Translations under genes and position numbers: made by a program | Assembly (NCBI GenBank): GCA_903844785.1 | Contig: CAIMVB010000270.1 | Span: forward strand, 1-28,664 | Origin: an uncultured Rhodospirillales bacterium | GTDB lineage: Bacteria; Pseudomonadota; Alphaproteobacteria; Acetobacterales; Acetobacteraceae | Direction of reading: 5' to 3' | Length of the DNA stretch: 28,664 nucleotides | In this document: positions 7,039 to 15,187 of the stretch, in pieces | Position numbering within the stretch: position 1 is the stretch's first letter | Layout of the letters: every line of letters begins with the position of its first letter | Notes under the pieces: model-generated | The model's input: the letters and a program-made list of their open reading frames with translations, nothing else | Database searches by the model: none | Told to the model about the DNA's origin: nothing

Positions 7039-8447
7039 TCTTCGATATTGCAGTGCTGGGTGGTGGCCCGGCCGGCATGGCAGCGGCGACCGAAGCCGCT
7101 TGCGGTGGCGCGCGTGTTGCGCTGCTGGAGGAATCGCCCGCGCCGGGCGGGCAGGTTTATCGCGCACCGCCGCTGGGCTTTGTGACAAAGCCAGATAGGG
7201 ATAGGCAGGAAGGCGATGCTTTGCGTGCGGCGCTCGCCGCCAGCGGCGCTACAATTCACACCGGCTGTCGCGTTTGGGGCCTTGGTGGGGGCCCGCTTGT
7301 GCCGGAAGGCCAAGCCAATACACCCTTCAGCCTTTCAGCGCTGGCGGCGGATGGCGCACCCTTTACCGTTCAGGCGCGGGCGCTGATTCTTTGTTGCGGC
7401 ACCCATGAAAGGATTATTCCTTTTCCGGGCTGGACGCTGCCGGGTGTGATTGGCCTTGCGGCAGCGACAATTCTGCTGAAGGCACAAGGCGTTTTACCGG
7501 GCCGGCGCGTTGTGGTGGCTGGGGCTGGGCCACTGCTTTACGCCGTGGCGGCGAAACTGCTGACAGGTGGCGCTTCTGTCGCTGCGGTGGTGGATGCGGC
7601 GACGCAGGTCGAATGGCTGCGCGCACTGCCGGCGCTAGCGGCGCGGGCTGATTTGCTGGCGCAAGGCGCGGTTTGGCGCGCTAAATTACTTGCGGCGCGT
7701 GTGCCCATTCTGGCAGGTGCCCAAGTGACAGCGGCGGAAGGCGATAATGCGCTGAAGCGGGTGCGTGTGGGTGAACGCATTATCGAAGCCGACGCGCTTT
7801 GTATTGGCCACGGTCTTGTGCCGGCCACGGAAGCAACACGAACCTTTCGCGCGCTGCATGTCCATCGGCCAGAAGATGGCGGTTGGGTGCCGGTGCTGGA
7901 TGCTCACCAGCGCACCAGCGTGCCCTTGCTTTACGCGGCTGGCGATGGCGCCGGTGTGCGTGGTGCGGCGGCAGCGCCGGCCGCGGGGCGCGTTGCAGCG
8001 CTAACAGCGCTTCAGGATCTCGGTATCCATGCAGGCGCCCCAGAAAGGCTGAGCACCGAAAACGCCGCCCTTGCACGTGCGCGGCGCGCTGGTGCAGCCA
8101 TGGCGCGCATGATGGCGTTGCGCCCTGCCATGATCGAAGCCATCCCACCAGAGACGATCATCTGCCGTTGTGAAGGCGTGACGCGCGCGAAGATTGAGGA
8201 AGCGGCAGCGGCAGGGGCGGGCACGATTAACCAGCTTAAGCACTTCACGCGCTGCGGCATGGGCCCCTGCCAAGGGCGGATGTGTGGTGAGGCTGCAGGC
8301 GCTCTGCTTGCCAATGCGCGCGGTGTTAGCGTGGCTGATTTGGGCTTCGCCACCGGCCGCATTCCGCTGCGGCCCGTGCCTATGGCCTCCATCCTAGGCG
8401 ATTTCGACTACGCTGATATCCCCGTACCAGCGCCGGCGCCGATATGA
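7035..8447 (+). CDS. FAD/NAD(P)-binding oxidoreductase with C-terminal BFD-type [2Fe-2S] domain (dehydrogenase alpha-type subunit)
   Basis: The 470-residue protein starts with an FAD-binding Rossmann motif GGGPAG (residues 9-14) and has a second nucleotide site VAGAGPLL around 162-169 and the AAGDGAGV flavin-closing motif near 301-308. The C-terminal BFD-like domain has CRCEGVTR (C377, C379) and CGMGPCQGRMC (C407, C412, C417), binding a second [2Fe-2S] cluster. This architecture is that of HcnB, OoxA-type opine oxidase and hydroxyproline dehydrogenase alpha subunits. The frame is open from 6948, but the ATG at 7035 overlaps the stop of the ferredoxin gene and opens directly on the FAD motif, so I chose it. 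It overlaps the next gene by four bases. Confidence 0.9.
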   Translation: MIFDIAVLGGGPAGMAAATEAACGGARVALLEESPAPGGQVYRAPPLGFVTKPDRDRQEGDALRAALAASGATIHTGCRVWGLGGGPLVPEGQANTPFSLSALAADGAPFTVQARALILCCGTHERIIPFPGWTLPGVIGLAAATILLKAQGVLPGRRVVVAGAGPLLYAVAAKLLTGGASVAAVVDAATQVEWLRALPALAARADLLAQGAVWRAKLLAARVPILAGAQVTAAEGDNALKRVRVGERIIEADALCIGHGLVPATEATRTFRALHVHRPEDGGWVPVLDAHQRTSVPLLYAAGDGAGVRGAAAAPAAGRVAALTALQDLGIHAGAPERLSTENAALARARRAGAAMARMMALRPAMIEAIPPETIICRCEGVTRAKIEEAAAAGAGTINQLKHFTRCGMGPCQGRMCGEAAGALLANARGVSVADLGFATGRIPLRPVPMASILGDFDYADIPVPAPAPI

Positions 8448-9556
8448 AGGCCCGTTTCGACGCTGCTGTGATTGGTGCTGGCGTGATGGGCTGCGCGACG
8501 GCCTTGTTCCTTGCGCGCGGTGGCATGCGCGTTGTGCTGCTTGATCGTGGCGAGATTTGCCGCGAGGCATCGGGCGTGAATGCCGGGACGCTCACCATGC
8601 AAATGACCCGCGCGGCGCTGATCCCTTATGCGCTGCACGCGCATGAGATGTGGATGAATATGCCGGCATGGTGCGCGGGCGGGGATGTGCTGGCCACTGC
8701 CTGCCCAGGGCTTTCCGTTGCCTTCACAGATGCCGAAGCCGCCATGCTTGAAGAACGCGCGCGTATCCGCCGCGAAGCCGGCGCACCGATTGAATTGATT
8801 GATGGCCGCGCCGCACAAGTGATTGAACCTGGCCTTGCGGATGGGGTGAAGCTTGCCGGACATTGCCCGATAGATGGTTTTGCCTCGGCCTATTTGACCG
8901 GGCGAGCCTTTCGTGCGGCACTGCAGGAAGCCGGCGTGACTCTGATGGAAGCAATCCCGGTGCGCGGCATTGATGGCCGCTTTGTGCTAGACACGCCAGC
9001 AGGCGTCATTGCTGCACAGCGCGTTGTATTGGCTGGTGGTGTTTGGCTTGAAGATATGGCTGCCTGGCTTGGTGTGACGCTGCCGATCAAGGTACTGATC
9101 AATCAGCTTGTTGTGACCGAACGCCTGCCACCAGTGATGCGAACAGTGCTCGGCGTTGCCTCGGGCCTATTGAGCCTGAAGCAATATGCCAATGGTACGG
9201 TGCTGATCGGTGGCGGATGGCAGGGCATTGGGGACCGTGCGCGCGGAGGCTTGGCGGTGCGGCCGGAAAATTTCCTCGGTAATGTGCGCCTCGCGGCGCA
9301 TACTGTACCCGCTTTGCGCAACGCGCGCGTTGTACGTTCATGGCTTGGGCTGGAAGCGGAAACGGCAGACGCACTGCCTGCCATTGGCCCCGTCCCCGGC
9401 ATTGATGATGCCTGGATCATCGGTAGCGTACATTCGGGCTATACCAGCGGCCCGTATATGGGCCGCATCCTGGCCCAGGCCATTCTGGGCGAGGCGCCGG
9501 AATTGCCGCTATTCCCAATCAATCGCCTACTGCAAGAACGGAGCAATGCCATATGA
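8444..9556 (+). CDS. FAD-dependent oxidoreductase of the DAO family (dehydrogenase beta-type subunit)
   Basis: This 370-residue flavoprotein begins with the dinucleotide-binding motif GAGVMG (residues 11-16) and ends with the GSVHSGYTSGPYMG segment typical of D-amino-acid/glycine/sarcosine oxidase-like proteins, where it closes the flavin site. It is probably the catalytic subunit that oxidises a secondary amine or amino acid. Electrons would pass to the FAD/Fe-S partner encoded just upstream, as in HcnC/OoxB-like proteins. The start codon overlaps the previous stop (ATGA), and its own stop overlaps the start of the DapA-family gene in the same manner, so all four genes are translationally coupled. 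A homomeric oxidase is less likely given this arrangement. Confidence 0.9.
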   Translation: MKARFDAAVIGAGVMGCATALFLARGGMRVVLLDRGEICREASGVNAGTLTMQMTRAALIPYALHAHEMWMNMPAWCAGGDVLATACPGLSVAFTDAEAAMLEERARIRREAGAPIELIDGRAAQVIEPGLADGVKLAGHCPIDGFASAYLTGRAFRAALQEAGVTLMEAIPVRGIDGRFVLDTPAGVIAAQRVVLAGGVWLEDMAAWLGVTLPIKVLINQLVVTERLPPVMRTVLGVASGLLSLKQYANGTVLIGGGWQGIGDRARGGLAVRPENFLGNVRLAAHTVPALRNARVVRSWLGLEAETADALPAIGPVPGIDDAWIIGSVHSGYTSGPYMGRILAQAILGEAPELPLFPINRLLQERSNAI

Positions 9557-10476
9557 GCGACACGCGCTTTCACGGCATCTACCCATCCACCGTGCTGCCG
9601 ATGCGCGCGGATTTCTCGACAGATTGGGAAGCTTACGCAAAGCACACAGCGCATTGTGTCATGCGCCCAGGCATTCGCGGCGTGCTGATCAATGGCCATG
9701 CGGGGGAGAATTACGTGATCACCCGCGCTGAAAAGCGCCGTGCGGTTGAAGTAACCCGCGCAACGCTGGATGCCACAAAGCTTATTGTGGCGGGCGTGAA
9801 TGCGGAATCCTCACTGGAAGCTGCTGAAGAAGCGCGTGAGGCATGTGCGGCAGGCGCGGATGCCATTATGGTCTTTCTGCCAAATGCCTTCGCGCTGGCG
9901 CATACCACGGCCATGGCGGTGCTGCATCATAGCTGCATTGCCGATGCCGTGCCTGGCGTGCCGATGTTTCTGTTTCAGGCGCATCACGCCGCCGGGCGCA
10001 TGGGCTTCACGCCTGGAACAATGGCGGAGTTGCTGAAAATAAAAACGGTCGTTGGCATCAAGGAAGGCGGCTGGGAAGTGGATGGCTATGATGCGCTGCG
10101 CCGCCAGGTGAAGCGGTTGCGTCCGGATGTTGCGGTTTGTGCCAGTGGTGATGAGCATTTGCTGGCCTGCATGGTGCATGGCAGTGATGGCAGCTTGGTT
10201 TCGCTCGCGGACCTGATGCCCGACGAGATTGTTGCGTTGGATGCAGCAGTGCGTGCGAATGACCTGCCAGCAGCGCGCGCCTTACACGAAAAGCTGGAAC
10301 CCTTGGCTGAGGCAATCTACGGCGCGCCACCAGGCGGGCGGGCTACCGCGCGGTTGAAATGGTGCCTGCGCGAAATGGGCATCATCCCCGATGCAACAGT
10401 CCGCTTGCCACAGCCGCCGGTGGATACCGCGGACGCGGCGGCGCTGATGGCTGCGCTTAAGGCCTCGGGATTGTAA
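9553..10476 (+). CDS. Dihydrodipicolinate synthase (DapA) family lyase/aldolase, atypical active site
   Basis: This 307-residue TIM-barrel class I aldolase carries the Schiff-base lysine in VGIKEGG (K170). The usual GTTGES motif reads GHAGEN (residues 48-53), and the catalytic Tyr of the YN motif is Phe (MFLFQ, F141), so it cannot use the standard proton relay of true DapA. It therefore probably acts on another 2-oxo acid or cyclic imine. In hydroxyproline breakdown a DapA-family enzyme deaminates the product of a three-subunit dehydrogenase, and the gene order here is reminiscent of that. I see no epimerase or semialdehyde dehydrogenase to complete that pathway. The last 20 bases overlap the end of the convergent permease gene. 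Confidence 0.85.
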   Translation: MSDTRFHGIYPSTVLPMRADFSTDWEAYAKHTAHCVMRPGIRGVLINGHAGENYVITRAEKRRAVEVTRATLDATKLIVAGVNAESSLEAAEEAREACAAGADAIMVFLPNAFALAHTTAMAVLHHSCIADAVPGVPMFLFQAHHAAGRMGFTPGTMAELLKIKTVVGIKEGGWEVDGYDALRRQVKRLRPDVAVCASGDEHLLACMVHGSDGSLVSLADLMPDEIVALDAAVRANDLPAARALHEKLEPLAEAIYGAPPGGRATARLKWCLREMGIIPDATVRLPQPPVDTADAAALMAALKASGL

Positions 10477-11167
10477 GGGCAGGGCGCGCTGTCAGGCGCC
10501 GTTCTGCCGCGCGCGCGAGTGACGCAAAGGCCCAGGAGACGCAGAAATACAGGATCAGCGCTGTGCCATAGGTCAGAATGGCGCTGAAGCCACGCTGCGT
10601 CAGCATTTTCGCGGCAAAGGTGATTTCGATAAAGCCAATCTGCGACACCAGCGAGGTTTCCTTCACCATGCTGAGTACATGTACGATCGAAGGCGGCAGA
10701 ATCACGCGCCAGGATTGCGGCAGCACCACCCGGCGCAGTGCAGTCAGCGCGGGCAGGTTCATGGTCAGCGCTGCTTCCCATTGCTGAGGGCGCACGCTGT
10801 CATACCCGGCGCGGATATTTTCGGCTGCCAGGGCGCTCATGCGGATGGCAACCGCGGTAATGGCCACAGCCCAGAGCGGCGCTTCCAACCGTAGCGCCTG
10901 TCCTAGGAAAAATACCAGCAGCAGCAGAACAAGAAAGGGAATGCGGCGGAAGAGTTCAACCCAGAATATGGCGGTAGCCCGGATCGGGCCAAAGGGCATG
11001 ACTTGTGGTAGGCGCAGCGTCGCCAGCAGAAAGCCAAGTGCATAGCCAAGCGCGCAGCCGATGACCGAGGCTATCAAGGTATTTAGCACTGCCTGGCCAA
11101 GAAAAAGCATATTCCACCAGGTAAAAAAGCGCGGCGCCTCATTCGCCAGGATTTGCCAAGCGGACAT
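10457..11167 (-). CDS. Polar amino-acid ABC transporter permease (transporter B, second permease)
   Basis: This is a 236-residue HisM/GlnP-type membrane protein. Several hydrophobic segments, the FRRIPFLVLLLLVFF block and an EAA loop (EAALTMNL then LPQSWR and LPPS) are visible. It corresponds to the transporter A permease at 3685-4374. The ATG at 11167 is three bases after the stop of the upstream permease. Its C-terminal codons overlap the 3' end of the convergent DapA-family gene by 20 bases, so the two transcripts must be complementary at their ends. Confidence 0.88.
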   Translation of the reverse strand: MSAWQILANEAPRFFTWWNMLFLGQAVLNTLIASVIGCALGYALGFLLATLRLPQVMPFGPIRATAIFWVELFRRIPFLVLLLLVFFLGQALRLEAPLWAVAITAVAIRMSALAAENIRAGYDSVRPQQWEAALTMNLPALTALRRVVLPQSWRVILPPSIVHVLSMVKETSLVSQIGFIEITFAAKMLTQRGFSAILTYGTALILYFCVSWAFASLARAAERRLTARPALTIPRP

Positions 11168-11170
11168 GGT

Positions 11171-11839
11171 TCAGAAGGCCCTGGCTTTGACACGAAACAG
11201 CCACCTGCCCACCAGCCAGAGCAAGACTGAGGCAATGATGGTCAGTACTATGTAAAGCCCTGCCGTAATCGAGAAAATCTCGACCGAACGGAAAGAAATT
11301 GCATTGGCATTGAGCGCGCGGCCGGTGAGTTCCTCTACGCCGAAGATGGCTGCCATGGAGGTTCCAAGCGTCATGATGATGTAGTGGTTAGACAGCGCTG
11401 GATAAAGGTTGCGCACAACATGCGGCGCAATCACATACCAGATTGTCTGCACACGAGAGAAACCGAGGGTTTCCGCCGCATCCAGTTCCGCCTGCGGTAC
11501 TGAAGCGAAGCCGGCGCGTTCAATCTCGGTCAGATAAGCGCCCGCATTCAACGTCATGCCGATCAATACGGCGGTAATCGGCGAAAGAATTATCCCGAAT
11601 TCAGGCAGCGCAAAGAACAGGAAGAAGATTTGCACCAATTGCGGTGTATAGGTGAAGAAGCGCACATAACCCAGGACTGGCACGCGCAACCAGCGCGGCG
11701 CTTGCGTCAGCACCGCAGCGCCGGCAAGCCCGATCAGCAGCCCGCCAGCAAAGGCAAGGGCCGCAATCCAAAGCGCCATGGCGGCGCCCAGCAGAAAATC
11801 GGGCAGGTATTGCAGAACCTGCCCGTATTGTAGGGTCAC
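11171..11839 (-). CDS. Polar amino-acid ABC transporter permease (transporter B, first permease)
   Basis: This is a 222-residue HisQ/GlnP-type permease with hydrophobic segments and the EAA loop DAAETLGFSRVQ followed by APHVV and YPAL. It is nearly collinear with the transporter A permease at 4379-5053, sharing the LNAGAYLTEIERAGF, VEELTGRA and RWLFRVKARA blocks. The start is a GTG at 11839, one base after the TGA of the binding-protein gene. No later ATG would keep the first membrane segment, so translational coupling is likely. Confidence 0.87.
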   Translation of the reverse strand: MTLQYGQVLQYLPDFLLGAAMALWIAALAFAGGLLIGLAGAAVLTQAPRWLRVPVLGYVRFFTYTPQLVQIFFLFFALPEFGIILSPITAVLIGMTLNAGAYLTEIERAGFASVPQAELDAAETLGFSRVQTIWYVIAPHVVRNLYPALSNHYIIMTLGTSMAAIFGVEELTGRALNANAISFRSVEIFSITAGLYIVLTIIASVLLWLVGRWLFRVKARAF

Positions 11840-11840
11840 G

Positions 11841-12662
11841 TCAGAACATCGGGTTGAAGGGGATGCGCGTTGTCATCGGCACACCGAACCATTTTTCCCA
11901 AGTCTGATTGACGAAGTTGGAGCGGTGCATTTCGAACAGCACAACATTCAGTACATCGCGCAGCGCGGTATTGCCCTTCTGCACGCCAATGCCAACCCAG
12001 AAGCTGGCCAGCACTTCATCCAGAATCTTCCATTGCACGCCCTGGAAATTGCGCATTGGAATGACAATCGATTCCGCTACGTCCACCATGGCATCTGCCC
12101 GACCTTGTGCAAGGGCGCGGAAGCAATCCGGGTAGTTATCCAGCAGTGTGACCTGGGCCTGAGACGCATTCGCCTGAAGCCAAGGTACACCGACAGTGCC
12201 ACGCACCTGCACCATGCGAACTTGGCGGTTATTGAGGTCGGCTGGCTTTGCAATCGGTACCGCTGTACCCGATGCCTTGGTGAGCACAACCATTGATTGT
12301 GTGTGGAGCGGTTGGGTATAGTCAATGACCAGCGCACGTTCGATGGTCCGCGTAATCGCGCCAAGCACGATATCGATGCGGTCAGATTGCAGGAAGGGGA
12401 TGCGATCCGGGCTGCCGACCTGAACGATTTCAAGCTCTACATTCATCCGACGTGCGATCTCACGCGCGATATCAGCGTCAAAGCCGTCACTCTGGTTGCG
12501 TTCATTGAAGGTGCCAAAGGGTGGCAGGGTCGGGTTGATGCCGACGCGCAAACGCTTGGAAGACAGGACTTGGTCCAGCGGCCTTGCAACTGCCGGTAAA
12601 GAGGCTCCGGCAGCAATGGCGGCCGTCAGGGCGAAAAGGGAACGGCGGTTTGTCGGTTGCAT
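11841..12662 (-). CDS. Amino-acid ABC transporter substrate-binding protein (transporter B)
   Basis: This is a family 3 solute-binding protein of about 273 residues. I use the ATG at 12662 (MQPTNRRSLFALTAA) because AGGAG stands at the right distance before it; a longer frame from 12695 lacks such a site. The Arg pair before a hydrophobic stretch and an AVA cleavage-like site suggest Tat export. Shared features with the transporter A protein are RVG(I/V)NPTLPP, FNERN...DGF, a TIER segment with the probable carboxylate-binding Arg, LLDNYPD and the WEKWFGVPM ending. Binding residues differ in places, so a related but different ligand is likely. No ATPase gene accompanies this cassette. Confidence 0.9.
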   Translation of the reverse strand: MQPTNRRSLFALTAAIAAGASLPAVARPLDQVLSSKRLRVGINPTLPPFGTFNERNQSDGFDADIAREIARRMNVELEIVQVGSPDRIPFLQSDRIDIVLGAITRTIERALVIDYTQPLHTQSMVVLTKASGTAVPIAKPADLNNRQVRMVQVRGTVGVPWLQANASQAQVTLLDNYPDCFRALAQGRADAMVDVAESIVIPMRNFQGVQWKILDEVLASFWVGIGVQKGNTALRDVLNVVLFEMHRSNFVNQTWEKWFGVPMTTRIPFNPMF

Positions 12663-13002
12663 CGTCAACTCCTGCGGACATGAATGATCTTTCATGGTAA
12701 GCTGTCAGCGAGGGTTGCGGCAAGATGGCTGGGAAATTGTTCATTGGCATCCATCAGCGCTTGTATGAGCTTCCCCCCCAAAAAACTATTGCCATTTGTA
12801 GCAGCCAAGCTGGTTGAAGGCGGTGAAGCGGGTACACAGCGGTGGTGCAGCCTTCACGACCTTCCATGCCTCTCGCCATCTGGTGAGCGTTGCTGGAATG
12901 GTGCCCCAATTTCTAGGGATTATTACCGGGCAGCGAAGCCGGGTCCCCCCCTATGTCTGCAATCCGTCGCGGCTTAAGATGCCAATGAATTTGGAGAACA
13001 CC
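12663..13002. other. Divergent intergenic region between transporter B and an SDR gene
   Basis: About 340 bases contain the candidate promoter for transporter B on the left and the GGAG ribosome site (12992-12995) of the SDR on the right. A frame open from 12814 into the SDR holds FTTFHASRH, which carries the HxxRH pattern of tyrosine recombinases, but nothing else in it supports a recombinase. Otherwise no gene or RNA is recognised. Confidence 0.4.
12694..12723 (-). promoter_or_regulatory. Candidate sigma70 promoter for transporter B
   Basis: On the minus strand, TTGCCG (12718-12723) and TACCAT (12694-12699) are separated by 18 bases. They lie about 32 bases before the ATG at 12662, leaving room for the AGGAG ribosome site in a short leader. 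Matches are four of six in each box. Confidence 0.4.
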
Positions 13003-13836
13003 ATGGCCAAAACCACACCCCGCGTTGTCCTTGTAACCGGTGCTGCCGGTGGTATTGGCCGCGCGATGGTCGCTTCGCTCCTCTCGGCTGGGCACCGCAT
13101 CGCTGCACTTGATTATGATGCCAAAGGCCTAAATGCATTAATGGCAGAGCATGGAAGCCATCCGAATTTATATACAATTGAAGCGGATCTCTCCACTGCA
13201 AACGGATGTGAAGCCGGTATTGGCGCTGCCGTTGCTCATTTTGGTCGCGTAGAAGCGGTGGTGAATAATGCGGGCATTGGTGTGTCCAGCCTGCGCCCGG
13301 ATGCGGAAACCCGCCTTCCCAGCCTTGAAGAGCTAAGCGCGGCTGTCTGGGAGCGCTTCTTTGCCATTAACGTCACGGCGCCGATGCTGCTGACGCGGGC
13401 TGCCGTACCCATGATGCGGGCGGCGGGCTGGGGGCGGATCATCAATAACACCACGTCCTTCCGGACCATGCTGCGCGTATTGCCCTATGGCGCCACCAAA
13501 GCGGCGCTGGAGGCCAGTTCTGCCGTCTGGGCCGCGGAATTAGCCGGCAGTGGTATTACCGTGAATGTACTGATCCCAGGCGGCCCCACAGATACGCCTT
13601 TCATTGGCGAGGAATCCGGCTGGGCAAGGGAGGCGATGCTGAGGCCCAGTATCATGGGCCCGCCCTTGGCATGGCTTGTCTCTGACGCAGCAGCAGATTT
13701 CACGGGCCAGCGCATCATTGCTGCACGCTGGGATTGCAGCCTAACGGGCGCTGAAGCGGCTGCCGGGTCTTGCCGCCCGATTGGCTGGCCCGAACTTGGT
13801 GCCGATGCGGTTTGGTTGACCGCCCAAAAATCCTAG
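13003..13836 (+). CDS. Short-chain dehydrogenase/reductase (SDR)
   Basis: This 277-residue Rossmann-fold oxidoreductase has the cofactor motif TGAAGGIG (residues 12-19), NNAG (88-91) and the catalytic pair Y162 and K166 in PYGATK. The usual catalytic Ser position falls in an NNTTS stretch (148-152), so Thr may take that role. The acidic residue at the end of the second strand (LDYD) suggests preference for NAD(H). The frame is open from 12814, but the ATG at 13003 with GGAG seven bases upstream opens on the normal SDR N-terminus. The gene stands alone between two minus-strand transporter blocks. The C-terminal 60 residues (IAARWDC onward) differ from common SDRs. The substrate is unknown. Confidence 0.87.
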   Translation: MAKTTPRVVLVTGAAGGIGRAMVASLLSAGHRIAALDYDAKGLNALMAEHGSHPNLYTIEADLSTANGCEAGIGAAVAHFGRVEAVVNNAGIGVSSLRPDAETRLPSLEELSAAVWERFFAINVTAPMLLTRAAVPMMRAAGWGRIINNTTSFRTMLRVLPYGATKAALEASSAVWAAELAGSGITVNVLIPGGPTDTPFIGEESGWAREAMLRPSIMGPPLAWLVSDAAADFTGQRIIAARWDCSLTGAEAAAGSCRPIGWPELGADAVWLTAQKS

Positions 13837-14194
13837 CTGGGCATGCGGTTGGATTTTCCGGATCTGTTCATCGCCTAATGATTTGAGGCTGATTGGCGGG
13901 CAGGATAACGGAGTATCTGGCCCATCGGTAGGTTAGCTTCTGCTGCATTTTTTGATAAATCAAGAAGTATTGTATGCTCGTTTTCCGCTTGATGCACTCT
14001 CGCTCCAGCGGTATGGGCCTTGCGCGTCGACTGAAAAATATGTCGCGCCAACTTTGAGGCTGGCACACGGACAAGTGGGGCGAAGGATCACTGGCTAATC
14101 TTCAACCTCCTTGGGGTTTCGATAAACCAGAAATTCTCTGTAACTTAAATCGCCACTTCGGTCCCATCTTTGCTGACGCCGGCAGGAAGCCATG
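13837..14194. other. Intergenic region between convergent SDR and peptide-transporter genes
   Basis: About 358 bases contain no frame that looks like a protein or has a ribosome site. A small hairpin GGTTT-CGAT-AAACC (14115-14128) lies in this convergent gap but has no T-run. The middle (13940-13990) is AT-rich. No RNA gene is recognised. Confidence 0.4.
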
Positions 14195-15187
14195 TCATTT
14201 GCTAATGAACAGGTGGCACGCGACAGCGCCGCCGCTGCTACTTGGCTGCAAATGTGGCCTCTCCCGCGCACAGAGTTCGGTTGCCTTGAAGCAGCGGGGA
14301 TGAAAGGCACAGCCCGAGGGTGGCGAAAGCGGTGACGGCAATTCACCCCTGATGGGCTGGAAGGTTACGCCAATGTTGCCATCAAGCGAAAGCTTTGGAA
14401 CGCTATCAAGCAAGGCCTGCGTGTATGGATGTTTCGGTGCCGAATAGAGCGTCGCAGCGTCGCTAAGTTCGACGATACGCCCCAAATACATCACCGCAAC
14501 CCTATCGCTGACATGACGTACGATTGAAAGGTCGTGGCTGATGAAGATCGTCGTCAATCCGAATTCCTGGCGCAAATCCAGGAACAGGTTCAGGATTTGT
14601 GCCTGTATGGAAACATCCAGTGATGCAACAGGTTCGTCGCAAATAAGTATCTCTGGGCGCATGGCAAGGGCGCGTGCAATCGCGATGCGTTGGCGTTGGC
14701 CGCCAGAAAACTGGTGCGGAAAACGCTGCGCATAGGCAGGGTCCAGCCCAACCTTCGCCAGCCATTCTTCGGCAAAGCGTGCAGCTTCATTGCGCCAGAT
14801 CAAGCCATGGGTGATGGGGCCTTCCGTAATCGTTTCACCCACGCGGCGCCGCGGATTGAGTGAGGCGAAAGGGTCCTGGAACACCGTCTGGATGCGGGTT
14901 GTGGTTTTTCGCCCATGTAGCATTGGGGGCGCGCCATCCAGCGTGATGGACCCTTCGCTAGGTTCAAGAATACCCGCCAGCATCCGGCCAAAAGTTGATT
15001 TGCCACAGCCAGATTCGCCGACAAGGCCGAGAGTTTCGCCACGTTGCACGCTAAGCGTTACATTCGTCACTGCCATTACTGGGCGGCGGTCAAGCTTGGC
15101 CCCGAACATAGTGGCGATGCGATCCCCAAGCGTGACATGCGGGCTGAATCGGCGGGAGACATTATCCGCACTCAACACCTCAGGCAT
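14195..15187 (-). CDS. Oligopeptide/dipeptide ABC transporter ATP-binding protein (DppF/OppF type)
   Basis: This 330-residue ATPase has Walker A GESGCGKS (residues 57-64), Q-loop VFQDPFASLNPR (from 102), signature SGGQRQR (161-167), Walker B ILICDEP (180-186) and the H-loop ISHD. The C-terminal oligo_HPY region shows HPYTQALLDSVP and the Cys-containing CAFHPRC...TELC...ACH pattern, known in this family as an iron-sulfur or structural motif. It is the last gene of the four-gene minus-strand operon and its start overlaps the end of the DppD-type gene by eight bases. It energises the importer with its partner ATPase. Confidence 0.93.
   Translation of the reverse strand: MPEVLSADNVSRRFSPHVTLGDRIATMFGAKLDRRPVMAVTNVTLSVQRGETLGLVGESGCGKSTFGRMLAGILEPSEGSITLDGAPPMLHGRKTTTRIQTVFQDPFASLNPRRRVGETITEGPITHGLIWRNEAARFAEEWLAKVGLDPAYAQRFPHQFSGGQRQRIAIARALAMRPEILICDEPVASLDVSIQAQILNLFLDLRQEFGLTTIFISHDLSIVRHVSDRVAVMYLGRIVELSDAATLYSAPKHPYTQALLDSVPKLSLDGNIGVTFQPIRGELPSPLSPPSGCAFHPRCFKATELCARERPHLQPSSSGGAVACHLFISK

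Noticed and set aside
13868..14074. Minus-strand frame of 68 codons in the gap after the SDR
   Set aside because: No ribosome site and no recognisable similarity; an alternative frame is equally open, so coding is unsupported.
14095..14346. Minus-strand frame of 83 codons overlapping the end of the DppF-type gene
   Set aside because: It overlaps the conserved C-terminal Cys motif of the ATPase in another frame and has no own start signal.
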